A stretch of 64,000 nucleotides of DNA from NCBI GenBank assembly GCA_963722665.1, contig CAVRNW010000019.1, positions 1 through 64,000 on the forward strand. Direction: 5' to 3'. Positions 27,656-38,296 of this stretch are shown in pieces (the first letter of the stretch is position 1; each line of letters begins with the position of its first letter). Source of the DNA: Site-B1 sp963722665 (GTDB taxonomy: Bacteria; Bacteroidota; Bacteroidia; Flavobacteriales; Flavobacteriaceae). The notes below the pieces were generated by a model. It searched no databases and had not been told where the DNA came from. It saw only the letters and a list, made by a program, of their open reading frames with translations. A program made the translations under genes and the position numbers.

Positions 27656-28868
27656 ATGCCATATTCTCGTCGTAATCAGGATATAGGAAATTGTTATATG
27701 GGAACCGTGTAATATGAATTTGTCTTACTTCCTGATATACACGTTTTTTAAAATCTTCCAAATTCTCCTTATTTAGGGCTGATACAAAAAGCGCTTTATC
27801 TCCTAATTTATTCATCCAGGTTTTTTTCCATTCAGCAAGTGAATAGTGAGCCTTAGTTTTTATGGTTGTAAGGTCGTCGTCATCTAAATGTTCCGGATGA
27901 TAAGCATCAATTTTGTTAAACACCATAATCATTGGTTTATTTGAACAATCTATCTCACCTAATATTTTATCGACAGATTCTATATGCTCTTCAAAATTAG
28001 GATGGGCAATATCAACAATATGCAACAACAGATCGGCTTCTCTAACCTCATCTAAAGTACTCTTAAAGCTTTCAATTAATTGCGTAGGTAATTTTCTGAT
28101 AAATCCAACAGTATCACTCATTAAGAAAGGCAAATTTTTTATAACCACCTTTCTTACCGTAGTATCTAATGTTGCAAACAGTTTATTTTCCGCGAATACC
28201 TCACTCTTACTCACTACATTCATAAGGGTCGATTTACCCACATTGGTATAACCAACCAGAGCAACTCTTACCAAAGAGCCTCTGTTACCTCTTTGAACGG
28301 CCATTTGTTTGTCTATGCTCTTGATTTTCGCTTTAAGCAACGAAATTTTATCACGAACAATACGACGGTCAGTTTCAATTTCTGTTTCTCCCGGTCCACG
28401 CATTCCAATACCCCCTTTTTGACGTTCCAGGTGAGTCCACATACCTTTGAGTCGGGGTAATAAATATTCGCATTGTGCTAACTCAACCTGTGTTCTGGCA
28501 TAACTGGTTTGTGCACGCTGAGCAAAAATATCAAGGATCAAATTTGTCCTGTCAAGGACTTTACAGTTCAGAATTTTGCTAATGTTGCGTTCTTGAGCAG
28601 GCGACAATTCATCATCAAAAATAGCAGTTCCTATATCATTGTCTTCTATAAATTTTTCGACATCTTTCATTTTACCACTTCCAATAAAAGTTTTTGGGTT
28701 AGGCATTTCCATTTTTTGAGTAAACCGCTTAACGACCTCTCCGCCGGCCGTAAAGGTCAAAAACTCCAGCTCATCAAGATACTCTTTAGATTTTTGTTCG
28801 TCTTGGTCTCTGGTTATGGCTCCAATCAAAACAACTTTTTCAAGCTCAATATTTTTCTTCTCTATCAT
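27654..28868 (-). CDS. hflX: GTPase HflX
   Basis: The 404-residue protein has the N-terminal HflX domain (VVKRFTQKMEMPNPKTFIGSGK, FDDELSPAQERNI). A coiled region with GMRGPGETEIETDRR follows, then the G domain (VALVGYTNVGKSTLMNV, DTVGFIRKLP, MVFNKIDA). HflX binds the 50S subunit and rescues or splits stalled 70S ribosomes. It is a single-gene unit. Confidence 0.95.
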   Translation of the reverse strand: MIEKKNIELEKVVLIGAITRDQDEQKSKEYLDELEFLTFTAGGEVVKRFTQKMEMPNPKTFIGSGKMKDVEKFIEDNDIGTAIFDDELSPAQERNISKILNCKVLDRTNLILDIFAQRAQTSYARTQVELAQCEYLLPRLKGMWTHLERQKGGIGMRGPGETEIETDRRIVRDKISLLKAKIKSIDKQMAVQRGNRGSLVRVALVGYTNVGKSTLMNVVSKSEVFAENKLFATLDTTVRKVVIKNLPFLMSDTVGFIRKLPTQLIESFKSTLDEVREADLLLHIVDIAHPNFEEHIESVDKILGEIDCSNKPMIMVFNKIDAYHPEHLDDDDLTTIKTKAHYSLAEWKKTWMNKLGDKALFVSALNKENLEDFKKRVYQEVRQIHITRFPYNNFLYPDYDENMA

Positions 28869-28884
28869 GTTTATCTATAATTGA

Positions 28885-28892
28885 CAAAGTTA
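28885..28892 (-). promoter_or_regulatory. -7 element of hflX
   Basis: TAACTTTG on the minus strand matches TAnnTTTG, 16 bases before the ATG. No TTG lies at the ideal distance. Confidence 0.4.
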
Positions 28893-28949
28893 CATAATTG
28901 AATGGTCTTATTTTTATTACTTTAGACCAATAAATTTTAGATTTCAAGA

Positions 28950-29912
28950 ATGTTTTTTAGCAGTAAAAAAAAGGAAAATGTTTACACAATAGCGTTTTAT
29001 AATGTCGAGAATTTATTTGACATATATAATAATCCTGCAACCAATGATGAAGATTTTCTGCCAACTTCTGATAAAAAGTGGAATCAAAAAAAGTATTCTA
29101 ATAAAATCAGGAAATTAGGATATGCAATTTCCAGAATAGGCACGAAACATTCAGGGAAGCCTCCCTCTTTAGTAGGTTTGGCAGAAGTGGAAAATAAGAA
29201 TGTTATAACGGATCTGATACACTCAAAAAACTTAAAAAACAAAAATTATAATTATGTGCATTTCAATTCTCCTGATGAAAGAGGCATTGACGTGGCTTTA
29301 TTATATGATACTACCAGATTCACTGAATTGAGATCCAAAAATTATAATATTGAATTAATGGATGAATTCGGAGGGATAGATTATACCAGAGATATATTGC
29401 TGGTTTCAGGTCTGTTCAATGGTGAAAAAATTCATGTAATTGTAAATCATTGGCCATCCAGAAGGAGTGGAAAAGATGCAACGGAAGAAAAACGATTGAT
29501 CACATCCAAAAAGGTCACCGAGATCATAAAAGAGGTTAGTGAAAATGAAGATGATCCTAAAATAGTTATTATGGGTGATTTTAATGATGATCCTTCAAGT
29601 AAAAGTTTGAAAAACTTATTAAAGAATAATGATCTGTTCAATCCTATGGAAACATTGTTATCCTTTACCAGAGGCAGTTCAAACCATAAATTTAACTGGA
29701 ATTTATTCGATCAGATATTATTTACTACCAATTTCTTTGGGCAAGAGGAAAACAAACATAGCTTCAGTCATGCTAATATTTTTGACGATATTTTTTTAAC
29801 TCAATTTGAAGGCAAATACAAAGGAAATCCGTTTAGAACTTTTGTTGGAAGAAAATATAAGGGTGGATTTAGCGACCATTTCCCGGTCTACATACATTTA
29901 AAGAAATATTAA
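28950..29912 (+). CDS. endonuclease/exonuclease/phosphatase (EEP) family protein, no signal peptide
   Basis: The 320-residue protein has the EEP active-site series: FYNVENLFD (Asn), LAEVENK (Glu), SPDERGIDVALLY, NHWPSRRSG (His), IMGDFNDDP (Asp, Asn) and GFSDHFPVYIHL (Asp-His). This is the Mg-dependent phosphodiesterase fold. It is a paralogue of 41188-42240 but lacks that protein's signal peptide (begins MFFSSKKKENVYTIAFYN), so it is probably cytoplasmic. Substrate is unknown; nucleic acid or a phosphoester is expected. Confidence 0.88.
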   Translation: MFFSSKKKENVYTIAFYNVENLFDIYNNPATNDEDFLPTSDKKWNQKKYSNKIRKLGYAISRIGTKHSGKPPSLVGLAEVENKNVITDLIHSKNLKNKNYNYVHFNSPDERGIDVALLYDTTRFTELRSKNYNIELMDEFGGIDYTRDILLVSGLFNGEKIHVIVNHWPSRRSGKDATEEKRLITSKKVTEIIKEVSENEDDPKIVIMGDFNDDPSSKSLKNLLKNNDLFNPMETLLSFTRGSSNHKFNWNLFDQILFTTNFFGQEENKHSFSHANIFDDIFLTQFEGKYKGNPFRTFVGRKYKGGFSDHFPVYIHLKKY

Positions 29913-30090
29913 ATAGAATAGTATTTGAGCTAATAATAAGGATTTTTACCTTCAATGACTTATATTGCCTAACTATTAAATCCATTTTTAAATGATTATT
30001 AATTTTATAAGAGAATAGTATCTAACATCTTCTTTTTAAGCTTTTTATGCTTTTGTTTAATGTAAAACAAACTAATTTAAATCATCTCCC

Positions 30091-33000
30091 ATGAAGAAAA
30101 TTACCTCGCTGATTTTTTTATTGTGTATTTCCTATATGACTTTTTCCCAGGTTTTAAACGAGCCGGCAAACTGGCCTAATTCAAACTGGACGGTAACCGG
30201 AACATATGCGGCAAGTGCTTTATTTAATGATCCAACGACTAGTGATGCATTTACATTTGATGATAATGCAGCTGGAAGTGCGTTCAGATGATGATGTTAT
30301 AGCAGAATCACCAATTGTTGATCTGACAGCGGCATTTAATGCAGGTGAAACACAAGTTCTTATTTCAGGAACATACAATCATAGAAATATTGGAGGATCT
30401 TTAACATTGGATTATTTTGATGCAGATTCTGGAACATGGACAGCTTTATTTGATTTTCCAAATAATGGTTCTGGATCAGACTACTCGAGTTGTTCCAATA
30501 TGCAGCCATTTGAGGCAGGGTTGGTTATAGAAACTTTCACGGCAACCCAGTTGTCCGGCTTCAAATACAGATTTGCCTATGATGATGCCGATGGATGGCA
30601 ATGGGGATGGTGCATACAAGAGGCGGTAATTATTTCGGTAGGTGCAATAGCTCCCAATTGTGATGCAGTGGTTTCAGTGCCTTCCAATGGAGCAACAGAA
30701 GTAGATCTGGACACTCAAATTTCCTGGGCGGCTGCAACGGGATTTCCCGAGGGATATCTCATTTCTATAGGAACTACAGATGAGGGAACAGATATCCTGG
30801 ATTCATTTGACAATGGGGCAGGACTAACTTATGGCCCTTCTGATTTATTTGATTTCAGTACAGAATATTTTGTAACTATTATTCCATATAATAGCAATGG
30901 TCCAGCAACAGGATGTACTTCGTCCGGTTTCACTACAGAAACCAATCCTAACAGCACTGTTATTTGCGCAAACGGCCCTGTCAATACAACGTTTTGTTAT
31001 GTTAGCAGTGCAGTAACGGAATACTCCTATACAAGTGACGATGGTTCACCCCTAACATTAATTGTTAATGCGGGTCAGATTGAAAATGGCGGGGACGAAT
31101 TTATTGTTCTGGATTCTGATGGCGTTACTGATCTGAATGCTGCAACTCCTTATGGGAATTCAGGAAATTTGACCGGATTGATATTCCAATCTTCAGGAGA
31201 TAATATTACTGTGCAGGTCAATGCCGATTCAAGTTCTGATTGTGTTAGCCAGGGATATACGTCTATTGATCTCAATGTAGCTTGTTCAACTTGTACCAAT
31301 CCGACTGTGATTTTCAGTTTATTGGATAATTGCGATATAGGAGAAGAATTTTTTGTGGTAGCAGATGTTACTGATCTGGGATCGGCAACTTCAATTGATG
31401 TTGAAGACGGACTAGGCGGACTGTGAATTTAACATCATCCGGGAACAGCGCAATTAGGACCTTATGCGAACGGAACAGATGTTGTATTAACAGCAATCTA
31501 ATACAGATGACGGAAATTGTGTAATAACGAGTGATGTATTCAATCTGGCGGCTTGTCCACCCGATAATGATCTTTGTGTAGATGCTACTGAGGTTTTTTG
31601 TGATGACACATATACGGGAGATACAACAAATGCTACTGAAAATGATGAATTAACTGATTTCTGTGGCACGGGTGAAGGCGCACCAGGTGTCTGGTATACC
31701 TATACTGGAACTGGAGATATTGTGACTTTTTCATTATGTGGTTCGTCTTTCGATACAAAAATTCAGGTTTATGAAGGCTCATGCGGTTCATTAATCTGCG
31801 TAGCTGGTAATGATGACAATTGCGGATTCCAGTCTGAAGTGGATATTTTGTCAACATCAGGAACAATATATTATATATATGTATTTGGTTTTGTTGCAAA
31901 CACAGGCGCATTCACATTTAATATAAGTTGTGTTGCACCTCCTGACCCACCGATTAATGATGATTGTTCGTCTGCAACAACATTAATAGCCAATTCAGAT
32001 GAGAATTGTATAAATATTACATCGGGCACTGTTTATGGAGCAACGCCTTCAGCAGAACCCAATGGTTGCTCAGGGACCTCAGATGATGACGTCTGGTTTC
32101 AGTTTGAAGCTGTGTCTGAAGATCATGCCATTGATATAAATAATATAGTTGGAGATAACCAGGATCTGTATCATGTCCTTTATGAAGGAACTGATTGTGG
32201 AAATTTAACTGAACTTTATTGCAGTGATCCCAATCAGAGTGTCGCTTATGGTTTAACAATTGGAAATGCATATTATGTAAGAGTGTATTCCTATACAGGG
32301 AACCCATTGCAGGATGTAACTTTTAATATTTGCGTTTTTACAGTGCCGCCACCAATAATAACAGATGACACAACTTATACTATAGAAGAATTGGTTGAAG
32401 ATGTTTTAATAGATACGGAATGTTCTTTAGTTTCCAACATTTCTTTTTCAACAGGAACTGATTTTGGTTCTACTAACGGGATTGGGTATTTTGAAGCAAA
32501 TGGGTCTTCTTTTCCCTTTGAAAGCGGTCTGATTATGACAACAGGTGATGTATTGAATGCTCCGGGACCGGAAACCGGGACCCTTTCTGATGGTAGTTTC
32601 AGCTGGCCTGGAGATATGGATCTGGAAAACGCTATTCCCACATTATTCCCTGGAGTGACTAATAATGCTTCCGTTCTGGAATTTGACTTTATTCCCGTTA
32701 TCGAGCAAATGAGCTTCGATTTTATTTTTGCAGCTGAGGAGTATGGAACATTTCAGTGCACTTTTACAGATGCTTTTGCATTCTTATTGACCGATCCGGA
32801 TGGTGTAACAACCAATATTGCTTTAGTACCGGGAACTACAGATCCAATTTCTGTTTTAAGTGTTAGAGATGAGGCTTATAATTCCAACTGTCCTTCGGTG
32901 AATCCGAGTATTTTGGAGCATATTATGGAAATGGAGGCTTGCCAGGATTAACAAATCCAACAAATTTTATAGGTCGAACAGTTGTTTTGACTGCTATGGC

Positions 33001-33900
33001 AGATGTAATACCGAATGCTCAATATCATATTAAACTGGTTATTGCTGATGATCAGGATATCTTATTTGACTCTGCTGTTTTCATAGCAGCCGGAAGTTTT
33101 GATATTGGAACATTAGATCTTGGAGAAGATGTCTTGTTAACATCAGGTAATGCAAATTGTCAAGGCGATGAAATAATTCTAGATGCCGGAATTTTACCAA
33201 ATAATTCACTCAATTGCATGGTATGCAGATGGTACTTTAATTGAAAATGAAACATCTACAACATTACCAATTATAGAAACAGCTGTTTATAGCGCGATCA
33301 TTACCATAGACAATACAGATTGTTCTTTTACCGATGATGTTTTAATAGAATTCTTCCCTGTACCTCAACCATCCTTTCCAGAACCAAGTATAATTAAATG
33401 TGCCAATGAAGAGTACAGCTCTTCAAGTAGATGTCGATAATACTGGTGATCTGAATAGTTTAACCTATACCTGGACATTAGATGGCAATCAAGTGCAATC
33501 CAGTGATAGCAACACCTATCTATTATCGGCATCCGCAGAAGAGGAAGGTTCATTTGAGGTAGTTGTAACAGATGATGTGACAGGATGTAGTGCTAAAGCT
33601 CAAATTTTAGTGGAGTTTTATGAAAATTCTTATTGCGTGGACTTGCCACAAGGTTTATCACCTAATGGCGATGGCGATAATGATTGTTTAATTATGGATC
33701 ATTTAGAAGACAAGGAAGATATAACCCATATAGATATTTTTAACCGCTTAGGTGTAAAAGTATATGAATTGAACGAGTATGTTGACCAATGGTGCGGCAC
33801 CGATCAGGACGGCAAAAAACTTCCTGTAGGCACCTACTTTTATATTATTCACACAAAAGCAAAAGATCCGAGGACAAGTTGGATTTATTTAAACTACTAA
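30091..33900 (+). pseudogene. T9SS type B multi-domain adhesin with choice-of-anchor L domain, broken by seven single-base indels
   Basis: Joining the frames gives one protein of about 1270 residues. It has a signal peptide (MKKITSLIFLLCISYMTFSQ), a jelly-roll region, an FN3-like domain, and two PPC-like domains (LCVDATEVFCDDTYTG; DCSSATTLIANSDENC). Next come a choice-of-anchor L domain (GIGYFEANGSSFPFESGLIM ... FIFAAEEYGTFQC ... FDSAVFIAAGSF), Ig/PKD-like repeats, and a gliding-motility C-terminal domain (LPQGLSPNGDGDND ... VGTYFYIIHTK). Frame breaks are near 30283(+1), 31420(-1), 31441(+1), 31500(+1), 32920(-1), 33210(+1) and 33416(+1). Each repairs to a sensible sequence. It would be exported by T9SS and held by the PorP/SprF partner downstream. 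Real decay and sequence error cannot be told apart here. Confidence 0.8.
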
Positions 33901-33917
33901 TATTAGAACATTTATAG

Positions 33918-34823
33918 ATGAAAAACTTATATATAATACTAGTATTCTTATTGGCATTGCAGTTAAGTGCTCAACAAGACCCTCAATACACGCAATATAT
34001 GTACAATATGAATGTCATTAATCCGGCTTATGCCGGCTCCAGGGAGAATTTATCTTTTGGTTTATTATATCGTACTCAGTGGCAAGGACTCGATGGGGCT
34101 CCCAAAACCGGAACATTTTTCGGGCATTCACCGGTGGGAAAAAATGTAGGAATGGGGCTTTCAGTCATTTCAGATGAAATAGGACCCGTTAAAGAAACCA
34201 ACGTATACGCAGACTTCTCCTATACAGTGGCATTAGGAGGGGAGCATAAATTGGCTTTTGGGCTTAAGGCGGGAGCGACATTTCATGATATTGGATTGAC
34301 AGGCCTCGATCTAATTGATGCTAGTGATCCTTTTTTTAGTGAAAATATCAATACTACAACACCAAATATAGGTGCCGGGGCTTTCTATTATACAGATAAT
34401 TATTATTTAGCTGTTTCAGTGCCAAATATACTGGATTCAGTGCATCTGGATGCCAATGGTAATAAAATCGGATCTGAAACTGCTCATTACTTTGTTACAG
34501 GGGGTTATGTATTTCAAGTATCAAAAAACACACAACTAAAGCCATCATTCTTGGTTAAATCGGCATTTGATGCACCAACTTCATTTGACGTCAATTTAAA
34601 CGCTTTATTTTATGAAAAATTTGAGATAGGAGCTTCTTACAGATTGGAAGATTCTTTTTCGGGATTAGTCAATTTTGAGATTTCACCCGGTTTGAGAATA
34701 GGATATGCTTATGATAATGTTTCATCAGATATTAAAGCGTATGCACCAGCTTCACACGAATTTATGGTCTTGTTTGACTTGAATTTTCCAAAAAAGATTT
34801 CACGGTCACCTAGATATTTCTAA
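33918..34823 (+). CDS. PorP/SprF family type IX secretion membrane protein
   Basis: The 301-residue protein has signal MKNLYIILVFLLALQLSAQ followed by QDPQYTQYMYNMNVINPAYAGSREN, the diagnostic PorP/SprF start. The rest is an outer-membrane beta-barrel with a final EFMVLFDLNF strand. SprF-like proteins help to export or anchor a partner with a type B C-terminal domain, here the gene 17 bases upstream. The product is in the outer membrane. Confidence 0.94.
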   Translation: MKNLYIILVFLLALQLSAQQDPQYTQYMYNMNVINPAYAGSRENLSFGLLYRTQWQGLDGAPKTGTFFGHSPVGKNVGMGLSVISDEIGPVKETNVYADFSYTVALGGEHKLAFGLKAGATFHDIGLTGLDLIDASDPFFSENINTTTPNIGAGAFYYTDNYYLAVSVPNILDSVHLDANGNKIGSETAHYFVTGGYVFQVSKNTQLKPSFLVKSAFDAPTSFDVNLNALFYEKFEIGASYRLEDSFSGLVNFEISPGLRIGYAYDNVSSDIKAYAPASHEFMVLFDLNFPKKISRSPRYF

Positions 34824-34841
34824 TCTATTAAGCTAAAAATT

Positions 34842-36753
34842 ATGAAAAAACTATACATACTTTTCACTATTTCACTTCTTTGTGGTCTAAGCTTAATTGC
34901 TCAGAATGATAACACCAAGAAAGCAGACAAGCATTTTGCAAGATTTGAATATGTAGAGGCGGCCGAGAATTATTTAGACTTAGTCAAAAAAGGAAAGACG
35001 AATACTTATATTTATTCCCGTTTGGCTGATTGTTATTATAATATGTTCAATACGGTTAATGCAGAAAAATGGTATGCAAAAGCGCTTGCTAGATTCTCAA
35101 AATCCTGAAACTATTTATAAATATGCTCAAATGTTAAAAGCAAATGGAAAATTTGATCAATCTAATGATTGGATGTCTAAGTTTTCAAAGATGCGACCGG
35201 GAGACATTAGAGCCTTATCTTTTAAGGCTAATCCGAATTACCTGCCTAAAATATTAGAAAAAGGTAAAAAATTCAATGTACAAGGTTTGGAATTCAATTC
35301 AGAAAATTCTGATTTTGGAGGTACTTTGCAAGATGGCAAATTATATATTGTTTCAGCTAGAAACAATGCTCGAAAGACCTATGGCTGGAATGAAGAACCG
35401 TATTTAGATATTTTGGAAATTCCGGTAAGGACTGATGGAGTTTTTGGCGATGCTTATTTGTTAGGAAACAAAATCAATACAAAATATCATGAGGGGACTG
35501 TTTCATTCAGTCCGGATGGAAAGACCATGTATTTTTCAAGAGAAAGTTTCTATGAAAATTCATACCAAAAGGATTCCATCACGAAGAATAAATTTAGCGT
35601 TATGAATTTATTCAAGGCAACTAAAGAAAATGGGGCTTGGGATAATGTAATGGCCTTGCCATTTAATAGCAGTAAATACAATACAAGCGGACCTAGTGTG
35701 AGTAAAGATGGTAAAGCCCTATATTTCCACTCAGATATGCCTGGAGGATTTGGATTGGCCGATATCTATAAAGTAGAGATCAATAATAATGGCTCTTTTG
35801 GTGAACCTGTTAATATGGGACAAAAGATCAATACAGAAGGTCAGGAAAGATTCCCTTATGCGGCATCAGACGGTACTCTTTATTTTTCTTCCGACGGCCA
35901 TTTAGGTCTTGGCGGACTGGATGTATTCTTTTCAAAAGAAATAGATGGTAAAATGGCTCCGGTTAGGAATATTGGAATTCCCGTTAATAGTAATGCCGAT
36001 GATTTTGCTTTTACGATCAATGAATCCGGTGAAGGGTTTGTTTCTTCAAACAGAATGGGAGGCAGAGGAAGTGATGACATTTATGCCGTAAAGAAATTAC
36101 AACCTATTTGTGATGTGTTAATTGCAGTTAATGTAACCGATTCAAAAACAGGAGAGGCACTCAGTGGCGCATTCGTAAATTTATCCGATACCAGCAATAA
36201 TACATTGAGCTCTAAGAACACGGATGAGAAAGGGAAATCTGAATTTATGGTTGAATGTGAAACAGATACTCAATTGCAAGTCGCATTGCAGGATTACGAA
36301 AGTAAAAATGTTTCAATATCGGGAACCAGAGATGAAGAAGTGATGGTTAATGTAACTTTAGATCCAATTGAAAAACTAATTGTTGAAGATAAAATTGTTT
36401 TGAATTCGATCTACTTTGATTTTGACAAGTCCAATATTACTTCAAAAGCTGCATTTGAATTAGATAAACTGATTCAGATAATGACAAAATATCCTGAGCT
36501 TGTTATACAGGCTGCATCTCATACAGATAGCAGAGGTAGTGACACTTATAATTTAGGTCTATCTAACAGAAGGGCAAAGACAACGGTTCAATATGTTATT
36601 TCTAAGGGTATAGATGCTTCAAGAATTTCAGGAAAAGGAATAGGAGAGAAGGAACTTCTAGTAAAATGTGGTTCTAAGTGTACTGAAGAAGATCATCAAA
36701 TGAACAGACGTTCAGAATTTATTATTGTTAGCGGAACACCTCTGGCACAATAG
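34842..36753 (+). CDS. OmpA family protein with TPR, PD40 and carboxypeptidase-regulatory-like domains (frameshifted near 35088)
   Basis: Signal MKKLYILFTISLLCGLSLIAQ is followed by TPR-like helices to WYAKAL. One extra base at about 35088 breaks the frame, and removing it gives AKALLDSQNPETIYKYAQML. Next come WD40-like PD40 repeats (VSFSPDGKTMYFSRE; PSVSKDGKALYFHSD; YAASDGTLYFSSDG) and a CarboxypepD_reg-like domain (SKTGEALSGAFVNLSD). A C-terminal OmpA domain binds peptidoglycan (SIYFDFDKSNITSKAAFELD ... SHTDSRGSDTYNLGLSNRRA). This PorE-like architecture is the usual third gene after an adhesin and a PorP/SprF gene, and anchors the complex in the periplasm. Confidence 0.9.
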
Positions 36754-36777
36754 ATTCAATTTAATAACTTATAATTT

Positions 36778-36807
36778 AAAAGCCTGCTAATTGAATTAGC
36801 AGGCTTT
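36778..36807. terminator. bidirectional terminator between OmpA gene and DUF5689 gene
   Basis: AAAGCCTGCTAAT pairs with ATTAGCAGGCTTT with a perfect stem, between two convergent genes. Confidence 0.85.
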
Positions 36808-36834
36808 CATTTTTATTTCAAATAGTTTAAACTT

Positions 36835-38220
36835 TTAAGGAACGGATACAATTACATTTTCTACATGTAGAGTCATGTTTTGATTGGATGTATCACTTCC
36901 TGTGTATCTAAATGCAATATAGGCTGTACCGGTATATGAGGATAGATCTATATTTCCGGAACTTGTAAAATTAAACCAGGTGCTATAATCTACTATATAG
37001 CTTACCATAAATTCTAAAGGTGTCCAGGTTGCAGATGTAACTCCTGCTTCTGTGCCATCAAAATCTGTGGAGATCAATACGTCTAAAGGTTCATGCCCTG
37101 AATCAGGATACGCATGTTCTGTTTGGAAGGATAATAGTTCTCCATCTTGTGCATCCATATCAATTCCGGGTGAAATTAACCAGGCAATATTTGAAACATC
37201 ACCGGAGTTATAAGGATTAAATTCGGCATAGCCATTACCACTATATACCTGTTCAGTCCATAATATAGTACCTGCTTCTGCATAATTTATCCAACCAGGC
37301 AGGTTTAGATCTGTATTATCAACAGCGGTATTAAAGGATTCTTCAAAAACCGGATCGCATCGGTTTTCATTAAAATTAATGTCATCAGTCGAATTAAGAA
37401 CCATGACAATATTATTTCCTCCATATGTTCTTGAAATTACCCCAACTATTGTCCCTCTCCCATTTAAAGGTAAAGGCACCTGATTAAAAGTAGCAAAAGA
37501 GCTGGTTTCTAATAATAATTCGGCACCATTATCGCAGCTTACAAGCGGATATTGGCTGTCAAAATCATCATACGGTCCCACGAATGTTGAACCAACTAAA
37601 TTAGCAGGGAATTGCACATTTTGTAAAGCTACAAGCATACCCATGTGTGAATTATTTATATCTGATGGTTCAGCAGGAAAAGGAACTATTGTCTGAGTGA
37701 TACTCGATCTAAAAATAAAATCAGGGATCTGATTGGCTGTTATTTCACCTACTTCACTACCATCTGCCAGACCTCCAATGGTTAATACATCTGATGAGTT
37801 AAGGCCAACATACAGATCTTTTAATTTAATATAAACTTCTCTTCCTTGATTGAACTGATTATAGCTATCAACTTGATTTAAAACAACGCCAATAGCTGCT
37901 GTTGGATTTTCCAGAGCATCTTGCATATAGAACTCCTTATAAAAGTTTCCGGTTTGGTCTGAAGAGGTAACATAGCCTTTTACAACTAGATCTGATTCAA
38001 TTAAAGTAACTTGACCATTGTACAAGTTTTTGACGTTAGTTATACTAATTTCAGTTAACTCATTATTTGCAATCGCAGTTAATATTTCTTGCAAGCCTTT
38101 GCTCTCCTCAGTCCCTAGACTTACAGGAACAGAAAAATCATCATCTTCCACACAGGAGAAGATTGTAACGCTAGCCATTACAACCAGCATAATATTTAAT
38201 AATTTTTTAGTTTTGTTCAT
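36835..38220 (-). CDS. DUF5689 surface lipoprotein with choice-of-anchor J-like C-terminus
   Basis: The ATG at 38220 gives MNKTKKLLNIMLVVMASVTIFSCVEDDD, a lipoprotein signal. In-frame ATGs at 38244 and 38286 are possible but give unlikely leaders. The first half is DUF5689 with an OB-like pattern (LVVKGYVTSSDQTGNFYKEFYMQD, GREVYIKLKDLYVG). The second half is a jelly-roll like choice-of-anchor J (NTDLNLPGWINYAEAGTILW ... TAYIAFRYTGSD). It lies 76 bases after the TonB receptor on the same strand, so the two form a receptor-lipoprotein pair. A nucleic-acid-binding role is suggested by the OB-like fold and the nuclease next door. Confidence 0.82.
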   Translation of the reverse strand: MNKTKKLLNIMLVVMASVTIFSCVEDDDFSVPVSLGTEESKGLQEILTAIANNELTEISITNVKNLYNGQVTLIESDLVVKGYVTSSDQTGNFYKEFYMQDALENPTAAIGVVLNQVDSYNQFNQGREVYIKLKDLYVGLNSSDVLTIGGLADGSEVGEITANQIPDFIFRSSITQTIVPFPAEPSDINNSHMGMLVALQNVQFPANLVGSTFVGPYDDFDSQYPLVSCDNGAELLLETSSFATFNQVPLPLNGRGTIVGVISRTYGGNNIVMVLNSTDDINFNENRCDPVFEESFNTAVDNTDLNLPGWINYAEAGTILWTEQVYSGNGYAEFNPYNSGDVSNIAWLISPGIDMDAQDGELLSFQTEHAYPDSGHEPLDVLISTDFDGTEAGVTSATWTPLEFMVSYIVDYSTWFNFTSSGNIDLSSYTGTAYIAFRYTGSDTSNQNMTLHVENVIVSVP

Positions 38221-38296
38221 AACATTATTATTATTTGTTTTCATGAATGCTTCACATTTCATAATGTTTAATATTATATTTTTCATAGTTATTTTT

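Noticed and set aside
31400..31520. Programmed ribosomal frameshift in the adhesin gene
   Set aside because: Several breaks of opposite sign occur without a slippery heptamer or downstream pseudoknot, and similar breaks occur in ileS and other genes.
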